64,000 nt of DNA from Aradus depressus (GCA_963662175.1 OY759225.1:15245601-15309600); one strand, 5' to 3'; positions 44,484 through 54,884 are shown, counted from the stretch's first letter. Numbers and translations are program-made. Notes: generated by a model from the sequence alone, not told the origin.

Positions 44484-44910
44484 TCTAATCATTCCCCATC
44501 ACTTACCTAATTATTGACCACACTTACCTAATTTTTATACACAATTACCTAATTATTACCATACTTTTTGAAATGCTCGTGATTGATGCCTCTCTAAAGT
44601 TAAGCAAGTTAATTTAACCGAAAACACCCTCTTCACTTGGAATAGTCTGCCGTAGTGAATAAATGGTTAAATGCAGTTATCTCGTGAATGATTCCTCAAA
44701 GAAGTAGATTAAGTTGATTTAACCGAGAACATACACAATTTTACGATATACCAAGAAACCCACATCTTTATAATTCCGAAAGTATTAGAGTCCTGAGCTC
44801 CCGACTTCTTCACAGTGCGCAGATGGCTTGGGAGATGATCATAATACACTTAACTTATTTTGGCCATTTTACGACTTAACAACTTATTTCCTGTGACCGT
44901 AGATATTTTG
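44484..44910 (+). repeat. Dispersed repeat family D, copy 1
   Basis: Direct match to 57985-58327: CATTCCCCATCACTTACCTA, GATGCCTCTCTAAAGTT, TCACTTGGAATAGTCTGCC, TTCCGAAAGTATTAGAGTCC. The motif TTACCTAATTATT repeats near the start. No coding capacity or terminal repeats were identified. Confidence 0.7.
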
Positions 44911-45400
44911 CACTCTATTCTCTCTTGTACCGATTCAACAAAATTAATTTAATGTTCATTTTATTTCAATCTTCTTATAGTCTTGTGCATTTTTTCCTTT
45001 ACATATGTCATTATTGTTCAGCTGATCAATCTATAATTTTTGAAAATTATACTATTGTAAATGTAATGGCCACTGACTCAATTTTATTGGGGCGATCCCA
45101 TTAAACAATAAAAATCATTATATTATATATTTTCTTGTGGTCTATTATATTCTTGTGGTAACAATAGTGTCCCGAAATATTTTCAAAAAAAAAAAGAGAC
45201 ACCTCTGGGAAAAATTGCTGGAAAAAATTAACATATTAACATCCCAGTGAAATTTAAGAAATAATATTGATAATGAGGAATTTTTGGAGGTTGTTGTGAG
45301 CGTGCTGTATTTAATAAAAGACACAGAGCTGTTGTCCACTCACAAGTTTATTTAGCATAGCCAGCTTTCAGTCTAATGAAACCATCTTGACTGCTAACTA

Positions 45401-45646
45401 CATGTTGGGCAAACGGGTAGATCTTTTAAAACCCTGGTGAAAGAGCACCTAAGGCGGTTTTTGCAACACATTGTGTCGGAACACCATGCGCAGCATATAG
45501 ACCACAAGGTCCACATTCTCCACAGGGCTGGAAAAAGCAAAAAGCTGAATTCTCTTGAATCTATGAAAATTAAGAGAAATTTTTATCAAAATTTTCAAAG
45601 TCTTAATACCAGATTCGAGATTCCATTCTCTCCCCTCCATCTCTGA
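45401..45646 (+). pseudogene. GIY-YIG endonuclease C-terminus of PLE P2
   Basis: The plus frame reads HVGQTGRSFKTLVKEHLRR, then FLQHIVSEHHAQHIDHKVHI, LHRAGKSKKLNSLESMKIK and stops at 45646. The order YIG-QTGR, KEHL, QH, LH, KL-SLE-KI is that of PLE GIY-YIG domains. The tyrosine of YIG is His here, and the GVY segment lies upstream of the border, so the domain is N-terminally cut and inactive. It abuts the inverted end directly. Confidence 0.8.
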
Positions 45647-45879
45647 TACCCCTGGACCAGTCCAAGATGTGTAGTGGCGATCAGAAACTGGTGGAGACCA
45701 CTACCTTTGTAAAGTGGTAAGTTTTGCTTTAGACTTATACCTAAGAAATTTCATTATTTGTTATTTATGTTAATTTATGTTTTTTATTCACTTTGATATT
45801 TTAATGACTATTATATGACCGAAACTGTGACACCAAATCTTTCAAAAAAAATTTATTAATTAATATATATATATATATT

Positions 45880-46609
45880 TCATTCGCCGTCCGTCAGGGC
45901 TCAGCTATTTCCTCCTGCCACCCCATACTGGCCGGCGTGCCATTACCTCATACCTCTTCCGTAAAATATTTTGGATTAACCCTCGATAGAAGGCTGTCTT
46001 GGAACCCTCACACTCGGACAACACGACTCACACTAGATTGGCGACTTAGACTATTGTACAGTATTTAGAATAGGCGTTCTAAATTATCTACTCGACAAAA
46101 ACTAAATTGTTATACCTATCTTCTCCGACCTCTCTGGACCTATGGCTTACAAATATATGGTACAGCCAAGACTTCGAACATCAAAAGAATACAGGTATTT
46201 CAATCCAAGACTCTTCGACTGATCACGCAATGCCCACCATACGTTAGCAACAAGACTTTACACCGCGATTTGAACGTCACACCCATAGACACAAGCATTA
46301 AACATTTATACCAACGTTTCTACACCAAAATTTACTTACACACCAATCCGGAAGTTCGCAAAATCTTAAGTACAAATTTACCCCACAATCCCCCAAGAAG
46401 ATTAAAGAGAGGTTGGCATAGAGATCTCCTGGTATGAGGTGATGTCACCGCTGGGTGTTTTTCCTCTCTCAAGCCTCTCATGTCATATTTATTTTAATTA
46501 TTTTATTAATTTTTTTAAGTTTTGTATAGTACAGGTCAGCCCAGCCGCTGGTTGTGCATTTTTTGCATAGTTGTGGCTTAAAATAACTAAATGAAAAAAA
46601 AAAAAAAAA
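45880..46609 (+). mobile_element. 5'-truncated Jockey-like LINE inside PLE P2
   Basis: The plus strand encodes VKYFGLTLDRRLSWNPHTRT, RLRLLYSI, a stop, NRRSKLSTRQKLNCYTYLLR, PLWTYGLQIYGTAKTSNIKR, LRLITQCPPYVSNKTLHRDL and PPRRLKRGWHRDLLV before the natural stop at ~46436. A ~150 bp UTR and poly-A (46594-46609) follow. It is related to, but distinct from, the LINEs at 10129 and 11093. One in-frame stop; the catalytic core is missing. Confidence 0.85.
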
Positions 46610-46664
46610 TGTATTTTGTATGCACATATTTTTATCAATTTTAACTTTTACCTGTCAATTGTAG

Positions 46665-46710
46665 TTAGCACTGAAGATGGTCTCATTAGACTGAAAGCTG
46701 GCTATGCTAA
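46665..46710 (+). ncRNA. Hammerhead-ribozyme-like fold in PLE P2
   Basis: The order of a hammerhead is complete: stem I TTAGCA (46665-46670) with TGCTAA (46705-46710); core CTGAAGA (46671-46677); one extra T; stem II GGTCT/AGACT around CATT (46679-46692); GAAA (46693-46696); a 3-bp stem III AGC/GCT with a TG loop; A at the cleavage position (46704). Very short stem III is typical of the hammerheads known from Penelope-like repeats. The extra T before stem II and the A at position 17 may lower activity. Confidence 0.55.
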
Positions 46711-46751
46711 ATACACTTGTGAGTGGACAACAGCTCTGTGTCTTTTATTAA

Positions 46752-47312
46752 ATATTAATGTCTTTTCTTGTTTTATGACTACGAAATTGTAAGTTAACGG
46801 ATGGCTCACCAGAAAATAAATGTTCTTCAAGGTAGTTCATTCTTGCACTTTGCTAGAACTATGAGCTCTTGTTACTGAAAGCTCTAATACCCCTTTGGGA
46901 AACTCAACGGCACTCAATCTTTTTTTTTTGGGGGTGTGTGGTAGTTTCTTGATTAACGAAGCTCAGGAGGGGAAAAGGGCTTTTATCGTTCCCATGAGAC
47001 AGGTTAATAAAATTAACTCTTTAGATGTAGACTTGAGTTAAGGGCTGGAGGGCTGGTTACCTCTTAACACTCCCAGTACTGGGTTGTTAAACCATTGTAT
47101 CCATCTTGGTCGTAACCTTACCATATTCATCATTCATACGATTCTGTTTTTACAGTGTTTCAAGTTCGTGGGGAAGAGGGTGCATTTACAGTTTTCAATT
47201 ATTCAAAATCAGACCTATTTATTCAGATTATTCAAAGAAATTAACTTGTTAAGTTGAAGGATCACCATTTTTTAATAAATGTTAATTACATTTTTCAAGT
47301 TAAATAAATGTT
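46752..47312. other. No gene recognised
   Basis: Unique-looking sequence with one T9GGGGG-type run near 46921. No supported coding region. Confidence 0.4.
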
Positions 47313-47687
47313 CTCAGGAACCCCCTCTGTGTCAGTCCTGCGGGGTGGGATTGTCTGTCAGACACATTCTAACTGAATGCATGGCATATAGTCCCCAGCG
47401 TGATAATTGCAACCTTGCGGTGGATATTTCCGAAATTCTGTCCAATAATAGCTTCCAAATTACCCAACTATTTAATTTCTTACAATTCACAAATCTCTTA
47501 TCTAAATTATAATACAAAATTATCTTCATCACATAGCCTTTCTATTCCGTACACATCTTCTATATTATTATTAATCTGCGCCTATCCAAATTAGCCCGCT
47601 AGGATCCCCACAGACCTGCATCTATCAGGCATCCATGACCCTCGTGGTCGAAATGCCTTAAAGAAGAGAAAAAAAATAATAAATAAA
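47313..47687 (+). mobile_element. 5'-truncated LINE with 11-bp target duplication
   Basis: The plus frame reads EPPLCQSCGVGLSVRHILTE and CMAYSPQRDN (CCHC knuckle), then NNSFQITQLFNFLQFTNLLSKL and stops at 47512. A short UTR with CATGACCCTCGTGGTCGAAA and an A-rich tail follow. AAATAAATGTT is duplicated at 47302-47312 and 47688-47698. The ATG at 47279 belongs to flanking DNA. 47699-48047 after it is AT-rich and has a family A scrap near 47812-47880. Confidence 0.85.
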
Positions 47688-48047
47688 AAATAAATGTTAT
47701 TATTTATTGTTTTTTGTTTTAATTATTATTTCATTATTATTAATTCAATTAATAATTTTACTTATATTTATTAGTTTTATTTAACAACACAATTCTTTTT
47801 ACCACAATTTTAGAGGGAGAGCAGAAATTGAGTTGATGAATTTTATCCTGGGGAAGTACACTGTGATACCGATGAATTTTAGTGAGTAAATAATTGGACT
47901 AATTGAAAGGAAAATAATTCAAACAATTGTTTAAACAAGTGACATATAGCAATCATTATGCAAATTTTGAAAAATTCTCCAAGGCTAAATTTAGTGAGAT
48001 TAAAATGCATATTATAAAATTAGTTTGGTTTTAGCCTTAGCTACAAA

Positions 48048-48135
48048 ATGTTCATTTTAGTGTTCTTATTTGTGTTTGGGCAATTTGAGAATACCCTGTC
48101 AAATCCAGGTTTTATCATGACACTCGATGCAATCG
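48048..48135 (+). CDS. Possible first exon (signal peptide) of the nuclease-like gene
   Basis: An ATG is followed by MFILVFLFVFGQFENTLSNP, a plausible secretory signal, and a GT donor (ATCG|GTAAAC) at 48136. A signal peptide is expected upstream of the exon at 53188, because the family is secreted. However, this exon ends in phase 1 whereas the exon at 53188 needs phase 0, so either an extra exon lies between or this ORF is unrelated. Family A DNA follows at 48185. Confidence 0.2.
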
Positions 48136-48313
48136 GTAAACATTTCATAATTAATTATTATAAGGCAAATTTTAAAAAATCATTGTTAATGTACTTCCCC
48201 AGAACAAGGAATCAAGCAACTAAGTTTTGCTCTCCCTCTAGTATCAATCGACTGTTTTGTCTGAAAATCAATAGTTCATTTACACGTTAATATTTATTTA
48301 TATTAATATTATT

Positions 48314-48660
48314 GGAGGGCGCCGGTAGCTCAGTGGTATGCGTGCTTGACTTCTGAGCTCAAGGTCGTGGGTTCGTAGCCCGACCGAGGCCCTTAGTTTA
48401 TTTTATATGGGAGATAAAATAAACTTAAGCACGCCGTCCTTCGGATGGGACGTTAAGCGATGGTCCCGAGCCTGTACGATGTCAGGTACTCGTTAAAGAC
48501 CCCTACCCTAGATGAATAAAAATTTAGGGTAGGCAAAATTTAGGACTCCCACAGTAGAGTCGGGCTCATGTCCACCAGAGTGACGAAAGAGCGCTCTGGT
48601 AGTAGGCGATATGACCTCGTAGTTAAAGCCCGGGCATGAGTCATAAAACCTAACCTAACC
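48314..48660 (+). mobile_element. SINE-1 full-length copy
   Basis: Complete copy with a 13-bp duplication TATTAATATTATT (48301-48313 and 48661-48673) and an intact (AACCT)n tail. Confidence 0.95.
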
Positions 48661-48701
48661 TATTAATATTATTTTATATTATAATATATAAATTGAAATT
48701 T

Positions 48702-48955
48702 GAGGTAAAATAAACTTAAGCATGCCGTCCTTCGGATGGGACATAAGCGATGGTCCCGAGCCTGTACGTCAGGTACTCGTTAAAGACTCCTATGCCTAGG
48801 TGAATAAAAATTTAGGGTAGGCAAAATTTAAGACTCCCACAGTAGAGTCGGGCTCATGTCCACTAGAGTGACGAAAGAGCGCTCTGGTAGTAGGCGATAT
48901 GACCTCGTAGTTAAAGCCCGGGCATGAGTCATAAAACCTACCCTAACCTACTACC
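48702..48955 (+). mobile_element. SINE-1, 5'-truncated copy
   Basis: It starts in the body at GAGGTAAAATAAACTTAAGC and runs to an AACCTACCCTAACCTA tail. The promoter boxes are missing. Confidence 0.85.
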
Positions 48956-49018
48956 AGAGCGCTCTTTCGTCACTCTGGTGGACATAAACTATACTATGGG
49001 ATTCCTAAATGTTGCCTA
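48950..49018 (-). mobile_element. SINE-1 fragment, opposite strand
   Basis: CTACCAGAGCGCTCTTTCGT to CCTAAATGTTGCCTA, the complement of the SINE-1 body, abutting the preceding copy tail to tail. 49019-49269 next to it contains a C run (49128-49144) and no gene. Confidence 0.75.
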
Positions 49019-49269
49019 GCCGGTTTAGCTAAAAGTTAATACGTGTAGTCGATATGGGATATTAAATTTCGATATTGAATGTCGTGGCGATATATTCATT
49101 ACATCGGCCGTTACTACATTTTTTCTTAAGTCCCCCCCCCCCCCACCGCCTGCCCCCAACACAAACACGAAATTTTAAATGCCAATCTAAAACCACATCC
49201 CATTGTCTTCGACCCATTGGCCAGAAAACACGATGTATTTATTATTTCGGCAGTTATCGAAGTTTTTGC

Positions 49270-49530
49270 GTTTTTATTTCCCCAGCTATACAAAGTATAA
49301 GGGAAGTTATGTAATCGGTGTCAAAAATTTGATGCTCAATGTTTTTTGAAATAGGTAAAAAAAGTCTGTCTGTCTGTGAACGCGATAACTCCCAGTAGAA
49401 TGAATGTATCGATGTATGTGTATTATATGTGAATCTAGAACCATCTAACGACGACACCTATCGATTTTCAGACAAATCGATCAAAAGGAAGTAGGGGATT
49501 AAAAGGTTTAACAGAAAAACTGCTTTCCGG
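49270..49530. repeat. Dispersed repeat family A, copy 11 (left part)
   Basis: Left end CCCCAGCTATACAAAGTATA with GGGAAGTTATGTAATCGG, then ATGAATGTATCGATGTATG. The element is cut near 49530. Confidence 0.65.
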
Positions 49531-49565
49531 GCCTTCATTTTTGATTATTTTCTTAAAAATATATA

Positions 49566-50417
49566 CGAGGTGTGTTCAAAAAATGTCAGGAATTTTCGGA
49601 TTTTGAAAAGAGTTTTATTTATTCGTGTACATCAATGTTATCCCCTTCAAAATAGTCCCCATTAGATATTATACACTTATGCCAGCGCTTCTTCCAATCC
49701 CCGAAACACTTTTGGAACTCGATCTTTGGGATAGCATTTAGCTCTCTCAGCGATGCGACATCTGTGCTTGAGAAACGACGGCAGTTTAAGGCTCTTTATT
49801 GTTGGGAACAGAAAAAAGTCACACGGAGCCATGTCTGGCGAATATGGAGGCTGGGGCATCATTACAGTGTTGTTTTCGGCCAAAAATTCACGAACATGCA
49901 ATTAAGTGTGAGCAGGTGCATGGTGCAAAAGCCATGAATTGTTTCGCCACAAATCCGGGCGTTTTTTTTTGGATTTCTTCACGCAAACGGCGCTGAACTT
50001 GTAAATAGTACTCCTTATTGATCGTTTGACCTTGTGGCAAGAACTCATGGTGCACTATGCCGTTAAAATCGAAAAAACACAGTGAGCATGACCTTCACAT
50101 TTGACTGCACTTGTCGAGCGTTTATACCACTCGTAAACCCTAGTTTTACTCATAGCAGACTCAGCAAGCTTTGCTGCATTTTATTCCATTCTTATAGCAA
50201 AATTTAATGCAAATTCTGTGATCCATTTTGTAAACAAATAAATTATCGCCGATCCTATGTACACATGTAACCTCTTTGACAGCTGACAGCAGACATCCAG
50301 TTTGGCTAAGAATGTACAGGATACTGTTGTCATATTTACCAACGGAAAAATAGCGCAAATCGGACTAATACAACCCACGAAATTACGAATTTCCCGTTAC
50401 TTTTCCAACACACCTCG
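49566..50417 (-). mobile_element. Mariner element, internally deleted
   Basis: Inverted ends CGAGGTGTGTT at 49566 and AACACACCTCG ending at 50417, with TA on both sides. The minus strand carries the transposase in pieces: an N-terminal helix-turn-helix part (ICIKFCYKNGIKCSK; MSKTRVYEWYKR near 50130-50250) and, after a deletion, REFLAENNTVMMPQPPYSPD then MAPCDFFLFPTIKSLK (49677-49901), which contains the PPYSPDLAPCD-like block of mariner. At ~850 bp it is shorter than typical ~1.3 kb mariners, with frameshifts and stops; inactive. Confidence 0.85.
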
Positions 50418-50819
50418 TATATAGTTTATTACATAAAAATCAAGCTGGGGAAGTACTATGCAAGGGATGTATCAATTTTTTTTTCAGGTAATTGTTACAT
50501 CAAGATCAGTAGTCTCAACCGTTTGCAACCCCTATTTCTTCAGAATGGAACTTATGACGGTGAGTATACATTCAGAATAGTTCACCCAGTGAAGTATCCA
50601 CGAACGAGTGAAGGGGAAAGACATATTCGGATAGATAAGAATGAGGTAAGAGAGATTATATTGAATTTATGTATGGAGCGGATGTATGAGAGAGAGTAGG
50701 GTAAAAAGTGATGTTCTGAGCAAAGGGAAATATGGGGTAGTTCAGGCGCGCGTCGCAATCGCGAGAAGAGGGAAGAAAAGTGAGAAGGAAAACAAAAGGA
50801 AGGGGGAAAAATATAAAAG
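50418..50819. other. No gene recognised
   Basis: Purine-rich stretch at 50600-50815 (GAGAAGAGGGAAG type) without a supported frame. Confidence 0.4.
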
Positions 50820-51260
50820 GCGTCGGTGAATCACTAGCAATGTACTTCCCCAGAACGAATTAATCAATTAATTTTTCGCTCTCCCTCCAAAACCAGTTGA
50901 CTTACATAGAGGTTCCTTATACTAAATTTTGTATCGATAAATTCAATACATTGGCAGTTATTAGGATTTTTGAATTGAGCTCCCTCCCCTGAACTCCCCC
51001 TTCCCTTCGGCTGATTTTGCTGAAATTTGACCGGTATTGTTTTAATTGGGTTTGAACTTTAAATATGAAATTTCATATCGATACATTCATTACAATGGCA
51101 GTTATTAGAATTTTTGAGTTAAGCCCGATCCCTAATCTCTCCCTTACAGTTTTATTGATTAGGTTGAAAAACAAGTGTTGTCGTTAGAAGGTTCTGTATT
51201 CAGAGAAAAAATTTCGTGTCGATACATTCATTCTATTGGGAGTTATATTGTTCACAGACA
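50820..51260. repeat. Dispersed repeat family A, copy 12
   Basis: GTGAATCACTAGCAATGTAC, TTCCCCAGAACGAATTAATC, then TCGATACATTCATTACAATG and TCGATACATTCATTCTATTG blocks. Opposite orientation to 49270. Confidence 0.65.
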
Positions 51261-51299
51261 AACTGTAATATACAAAAAGATGGATATTAATTGTTTTAA

Positions 51300-51912
51300 T
51301 ATATTTAAATAAATATAATCAAGATGGAAATATTTGAATTGGAAATCAACAGGAAGTCGGTAGAAGACCCGCAGTCGCGAGTATGTAAGGGTGGGGATTT
51401 GGGCAACCAATAGGCACTCAGAAGAGTCCCGGACGGGAGAAAATGGAGGCGAGCGGGCAGCACCCAGCTAGAGAGCACTAGCTTGACTTCGTCAGACGCC
51501 ATCGAGGAGGGAGGAGCCCACTCTGGAACCAGCCATTGTCCATCCAACATTCCAGATCCAGGACTCAGCCGGTCACCTTACTAGAGAAGATGTGTTGGAG
51601 CTCACTCAATATTTTGAGACAGACAGTAGATATTGATGATTGAAGATATCCAGAACCCAACAGAAATCGTAACAAACAACGAAAAAGCTACAAGCTGCCG
51701 TCAGACCATAAACAATTATACCAATATATTTAGGAGTATAGTAAAGTGATTTTTGAAGGATTCTGAGTAACCATTATAAAGTTTAAGATTTTAGATTTCT
51801 AGTAACTTTTATTATTTATATTTTATAATTATTCAACAATAGATGTGCCACTGATGATGACGCTGTTACGTTGAGAACAGGTTCTGGTTAACAATAAAAC
51901 AGTGGGAAGACA
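51300..51912 (+). mobile_element. Penelope-like element family P3, copy 2
   Basis: Plus-strand sister of 14484-15150: GGCAACCAATAGGCACTCAG, AGACGCCATCGAGG, CAGATCCAGGACTCAGCCGG, CCCAACAGAAATCGTAACAA. It ends with CCACTGATGATGACGCTG, CGTTGAGAACAGGTTCTGG and AACAATAAAACAGTG at 51844-51905. Two changes in the GAAAACCGG block probably abolish ribozyme function here. No coding domain found. Confidence 0.6.
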
Positions 51913-52392
51913 ATTCTTTTATTTCTATTACTACTATAATACTGTGATAATTAAAAATGGTGTAAAATAAAATAAAAATAAAATTTCATTTAAATAAAAA
52001 TAATGGAAATAATAAATATTATCACATTTCCAGTAGAAATTGTTTCTGGTCTTCTACTAAATTTTGATTTCTACAGTAGCTTCCGAAAAAGACCCTAAAA
52101 AAATATTTAAAGTTCAAGACGTGCAATTTTTAAGAAAGTCATGTATTAAAAAAAAATTCAATTACCAATTATTTCATTTGGATTTCTTCCAAAGATAATA
52201 ATGAGATGCCATTTTGTTTTCCTAAATTTGCAAAAATGTTTAATCTAATTCAGCTGTTCGTCGGCATTTGTTCTCCATTCATTGGTTGCTTATTATTCGT
52301 TTTTAAGCAAAATTCATTATTTAATTTTATTTCTCAACTCCTAACAGCGTTTTTTTTTTTTTATACAAATATTAATAATTGATTTTTTAATA
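51913..52392. other. No gene; A/T-rich intron-like sequence
   Basis: Nothing recognisable. It lies upstream of the exon at 53188 and may be intron DNA. Confidence 0.35.
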
Positions 52393-52404
52393 TATTAATA
52401 ATTA

Positions 52405-52751
52405 GAGGGCGCCGGTAGCTCAGTGGTATGCGTTCTTGACTTCTGAGCTCAAGGTCGTGGGTTCGTAACCCGACCGAGGCCCTTAGTTTATTTTATCTGG
52501 GAGGTAAAATAAACTTAAGCACGCCGTCCTTCGGATGGGACGTTAAGCGATGGTCTCGAGCCTGTACGATGTCAGGTACTCGTTAAAGACCCCTACCCTA
52601 GATGAATAAAAATTTAGGGTAGGCAAAATTTAGGACTCCGACAGTAGAGTCGGACTCATGTCCACCAGAGTGACGAAAGAGCGCTCTGGTAGTAGGCGAT
52701 ATGACCTCGTTGTTAAAGCCCGGGCATGAGTCATAAAACCTAAACCTAACC
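52405..52751 (+). mobile_element. SINE-1 full-length copy
   Basis: Complete copy; duplication TATTAATAATTA at 52393-52404 and 52752-52763. Tail AAACCTAAACCTAACCT, showing slippage in the pentamer. Confidence 0.95.
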
Positions 52752-52806
52752 TATTAATAATTATAATGTGTGTAATTGTTTACATCAAAATACATATTAT
52801 TAATAA

Positions 52807-53157
52807 GAGGGCGCCGGTAGCTCAGTGGTATGCGTGCTTGACTTCTGAGCTCAAGGTCGTGGGTTCGTAGCCCGACCGAGGCCCTTAGTTTATTTTATCT
52901 GGGAGGTAAAATAAACTTAAGCACGCCGTCCTTCGGATGGGACGTTAAGCGATGGTCCCGAGCCTGTACGATGTCAGGTACTCGTTAAAGACCCCTACCC
53001 TAGATGAATAAAAATTTAGGGTAGGCAAAATTTAGGACTCCCACAGTAGAGTCGGGCTCATGTCCACCAGAGTGATGAAAGAGCGCTCTGGTAGTAGGCG
53101 ATATGACCTCGTAGTTAAAGCCCGGGCATGAGTCATAAAACCAAACCAAACCAAACC
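52807..53157 (+). mobile_element. SINE-1 full-length copy next to a splice acceptor
   Basis: Complete copy; duplication ATATTATTAATAA at 52794-52806 and 53158-53170. The tail is CCAAACCAAACCAAACC, a variant pentamer. Its end is 30 bp from the first base of the exon at 53188, so it landed in the branch-point zone of that intron. Confidence 0.95.
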
Positions 53158-53187
53158 ATATTATTAATAATGTGTTTTGGTTTTCAG

Positions 53188-53427
53188 GGAATTTTTGTTG
53201 GCTGTCCTATTTCTTCAGACCAGAAGGCTTTATCGCTAGAATATAAATACTGTGGCAAAAGTCCAGAATTAAACAGTGATTTTGAATGTAGTTCTGAAAT
53301 CACAACTGATTCGATCGTCACTCGATTCACCTCAGACGAATGTGGCGAAAATAACAACGGAAAAATACTTCAGGCTGGATATAATGTTAGAGCGATTTCT
53401 CAGGCAATTGCATGGTACCCATTTACG
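53188..53427 (+). CDS. Nuclease-like gene, first well-supported exon
   Basis: 240 nt, 80 codons, phase 0 at both ends: acceptor TTTTCAG before 53188, donor ACG|GTAAGT after 53427. It encodes GIFVGCPISSDQKALSLEYK through to QAGYNVRAISQAIAWYPFT, with five cysteines. The GxCP start and the C...NNG-(I/L)-GY-V block fit the N-terminal half of insect secreted DNA/RNA non-specific endonucleases (dsRNase family), where such a cysteine-rich region precedes the nuclease core. The neighbouring exons continue the same protein. The missing N-terminus (signal peptide and ~50 or more residues) lies upstream. The family assignment comes from this exon only weakly and from the later exons strongly. Confidence 0.75.
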
Positions 53428-53529
53428 GTAAGTATAAGTAGATTCTCGCAACATATTTTCCAAAATATTTTTTTTTTAAGTTGTCAATCTTCGGCAATGT
53501 ACTTCCCCAGAACGAATTTTTGACGTGAA

Positions 53530-54868
53530 AACGTCTATTCGCTCGTTAAGCACAGTGATAGCCGGTCAATCTTTCTTGTGTTACAATATACAGTCAGATT
53601 TCAATCGATAATAACTACGAGACTAATAATGCTATAACAACGGTTGAAGTCACAATGGATAGAGCATGTCTGTACGTGTTTGTTGTGCAGTGTTTGTTTT
53701 GCCTGTGACGTTATCGGGCTAGTGTGAGGCGCCGGCGGATGATTGTTGCGAATAAGCGTTGTGTAAAATTAGACATTAGTGTAGCGTGATAACGCGTTTA
53801 GATAGGGCGTTGATTCGGGTGTCATTGTAAAGAGGTTGAGGAGCACTACTAGGACCCAAAGTGAAACAATAAAAATATTTGCCGAAATATATGTAAAAAT
53901 CGGTATTAAATTGAAAATTGCAAAAAAATTAAAGATGTCGTCTCATATGTATCGTAAGGCCTCATTCAGACGAGTGACTTTTGTCACGGTGACTTTTCTG
54001 AAAATGTCGCCGTGACATTGAGGTATTCACACGGTGAGGCGACTGTCACGGTGACTTTAAAGAAAATCTTGAGACCAGTCTAAAAATGGATGTCGTCGAG
54101 GTTGCAGCTATTCGTGCTCTGGTTATAAGAAATCGTAAAAAGAATAGAAAAAAAAAAAAATACTGGGTCCATCCAATTTTCTGTGAACGATTTTTAAAAG
54201 GTAAATTTTATACTTTGCACGAGAAATTGAAGGGATATCCCAATAAATGTTTTGGATATTATAGAATGAGTTTGGAAAGCTTTGACAGTTTGCTGAATCT
54301 GTTGACCCCTGCGATATGTCTTCAAGATACAAACATGCGACAGTCTATTCCACCCCAAGAACGACTTGCTGTTACATATTATTTATTGAAATACAAAAAT
54401 AAAATATTTTCATCAAGTTTTTTTCCAAACAACAGAAAACAATATAACCAAATTACAACCTTCCTTGGCGACAACTGTCACTTTGCATGTGAACAGGACG
54501 GGAGTGACTTTTTTGTTACGTCGAGTCACCTGCTCAAGGTGACTTGTCAGCACAACAAAGTCACTCGGCTGTCACGTCGCCTCGTGTGTACACCACCATT
54601 AGGCTTCAATACTCAAGGCGGAGAGTGACAAAATGTTGCGTGACAAAAGTCACTCATGTGAATGGGACCTAATTATGCCCGGAATTATAGAAAACACAAA
54701 TCAGAGGAAAGCTCGTATCAAAAGGAATTTTTAAAAACCTCAAGTCTAGTGCCGAGCAAATGCAAGAGCTACGGCAGCATCGAAAAGAAAAGAAAAAATG
54801 ATTTTATCTCGACGTTTTTACGGAAAATCTACGGCGTGGACCTTGACTACGCCTTAATGTTTTTTTAC
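53530..54868 (+). repeat. Repeat family C, copy 2, holding a Harbinger element
   Basis: It matches 16553-17437 but lacks the MITE found there, and holds a Harbinger element that is absent there. Without the insert it reads YARNYRKHKSEESSYQKEFL and KKRKNDFISTFLRKIYGVDL in the continuing frames. The pair therefore serves as mutual empty sites. It is intron DNA of the nuclease-like gene. Confidence 0.65.
53958..54669 (+). mobile_element. PIF/Harbinger element with truncated transposase
   Basis: Inverted ends GGCCTCATTCAGACGAGTGA and the complement of TCACTCATGTGAATGGGACC, followed inward by ACTTTTGTCACG. The 3-bp TAA duplication (53955-53957, 54670-54672) is the TWA type of this superfamily, confirmed by the empty site at 17325. 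The frame 54086-54628 encodes KKKYWVHPIFCERFLKGKFY, KCFGYYRMSLESFDSLLNLL, QDTNMRQSIPPQERLAVTYY, the start of a HARBI1-like transposase, then runs into non-coding end sequence; the DDE part is deleted. 712 bp, non-autonomous. Confidence 0.9.
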
Positions 54869-54884
54869 TTTTCGCTCCCTGTCC

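Larger units (their letters stand above)
45312..46751 (+). mobile_element. Penelope-like element P2 with inverted ends and a nested LINE
   Basis: Inverted ends of ~95 bp: TTTAATAAAAGACACAGAGC at 45312 and its complement ending at 46751, including AAAGCTGGCTATGCTAAA on the right. A GIY-YIG remnant follows the left end, a Jockey-like LINE (45880-46609) is inserted behind it, and a hammerhead-like fold is in the right end. The left end has the same block with changes in the CTGA core. The reverse transcriptase is absent. Confidence 0.8.

Noticed and set aside
49799..49996. Plus-strand 65-aa ORF
   Set aside because: It is the antisense shadow of the mariner transposase remnant on the minus strand.
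54123..54332. Minus-strand 69-aa ORF
   Set aside because: Antisense to the Harbinger transposase fragment.
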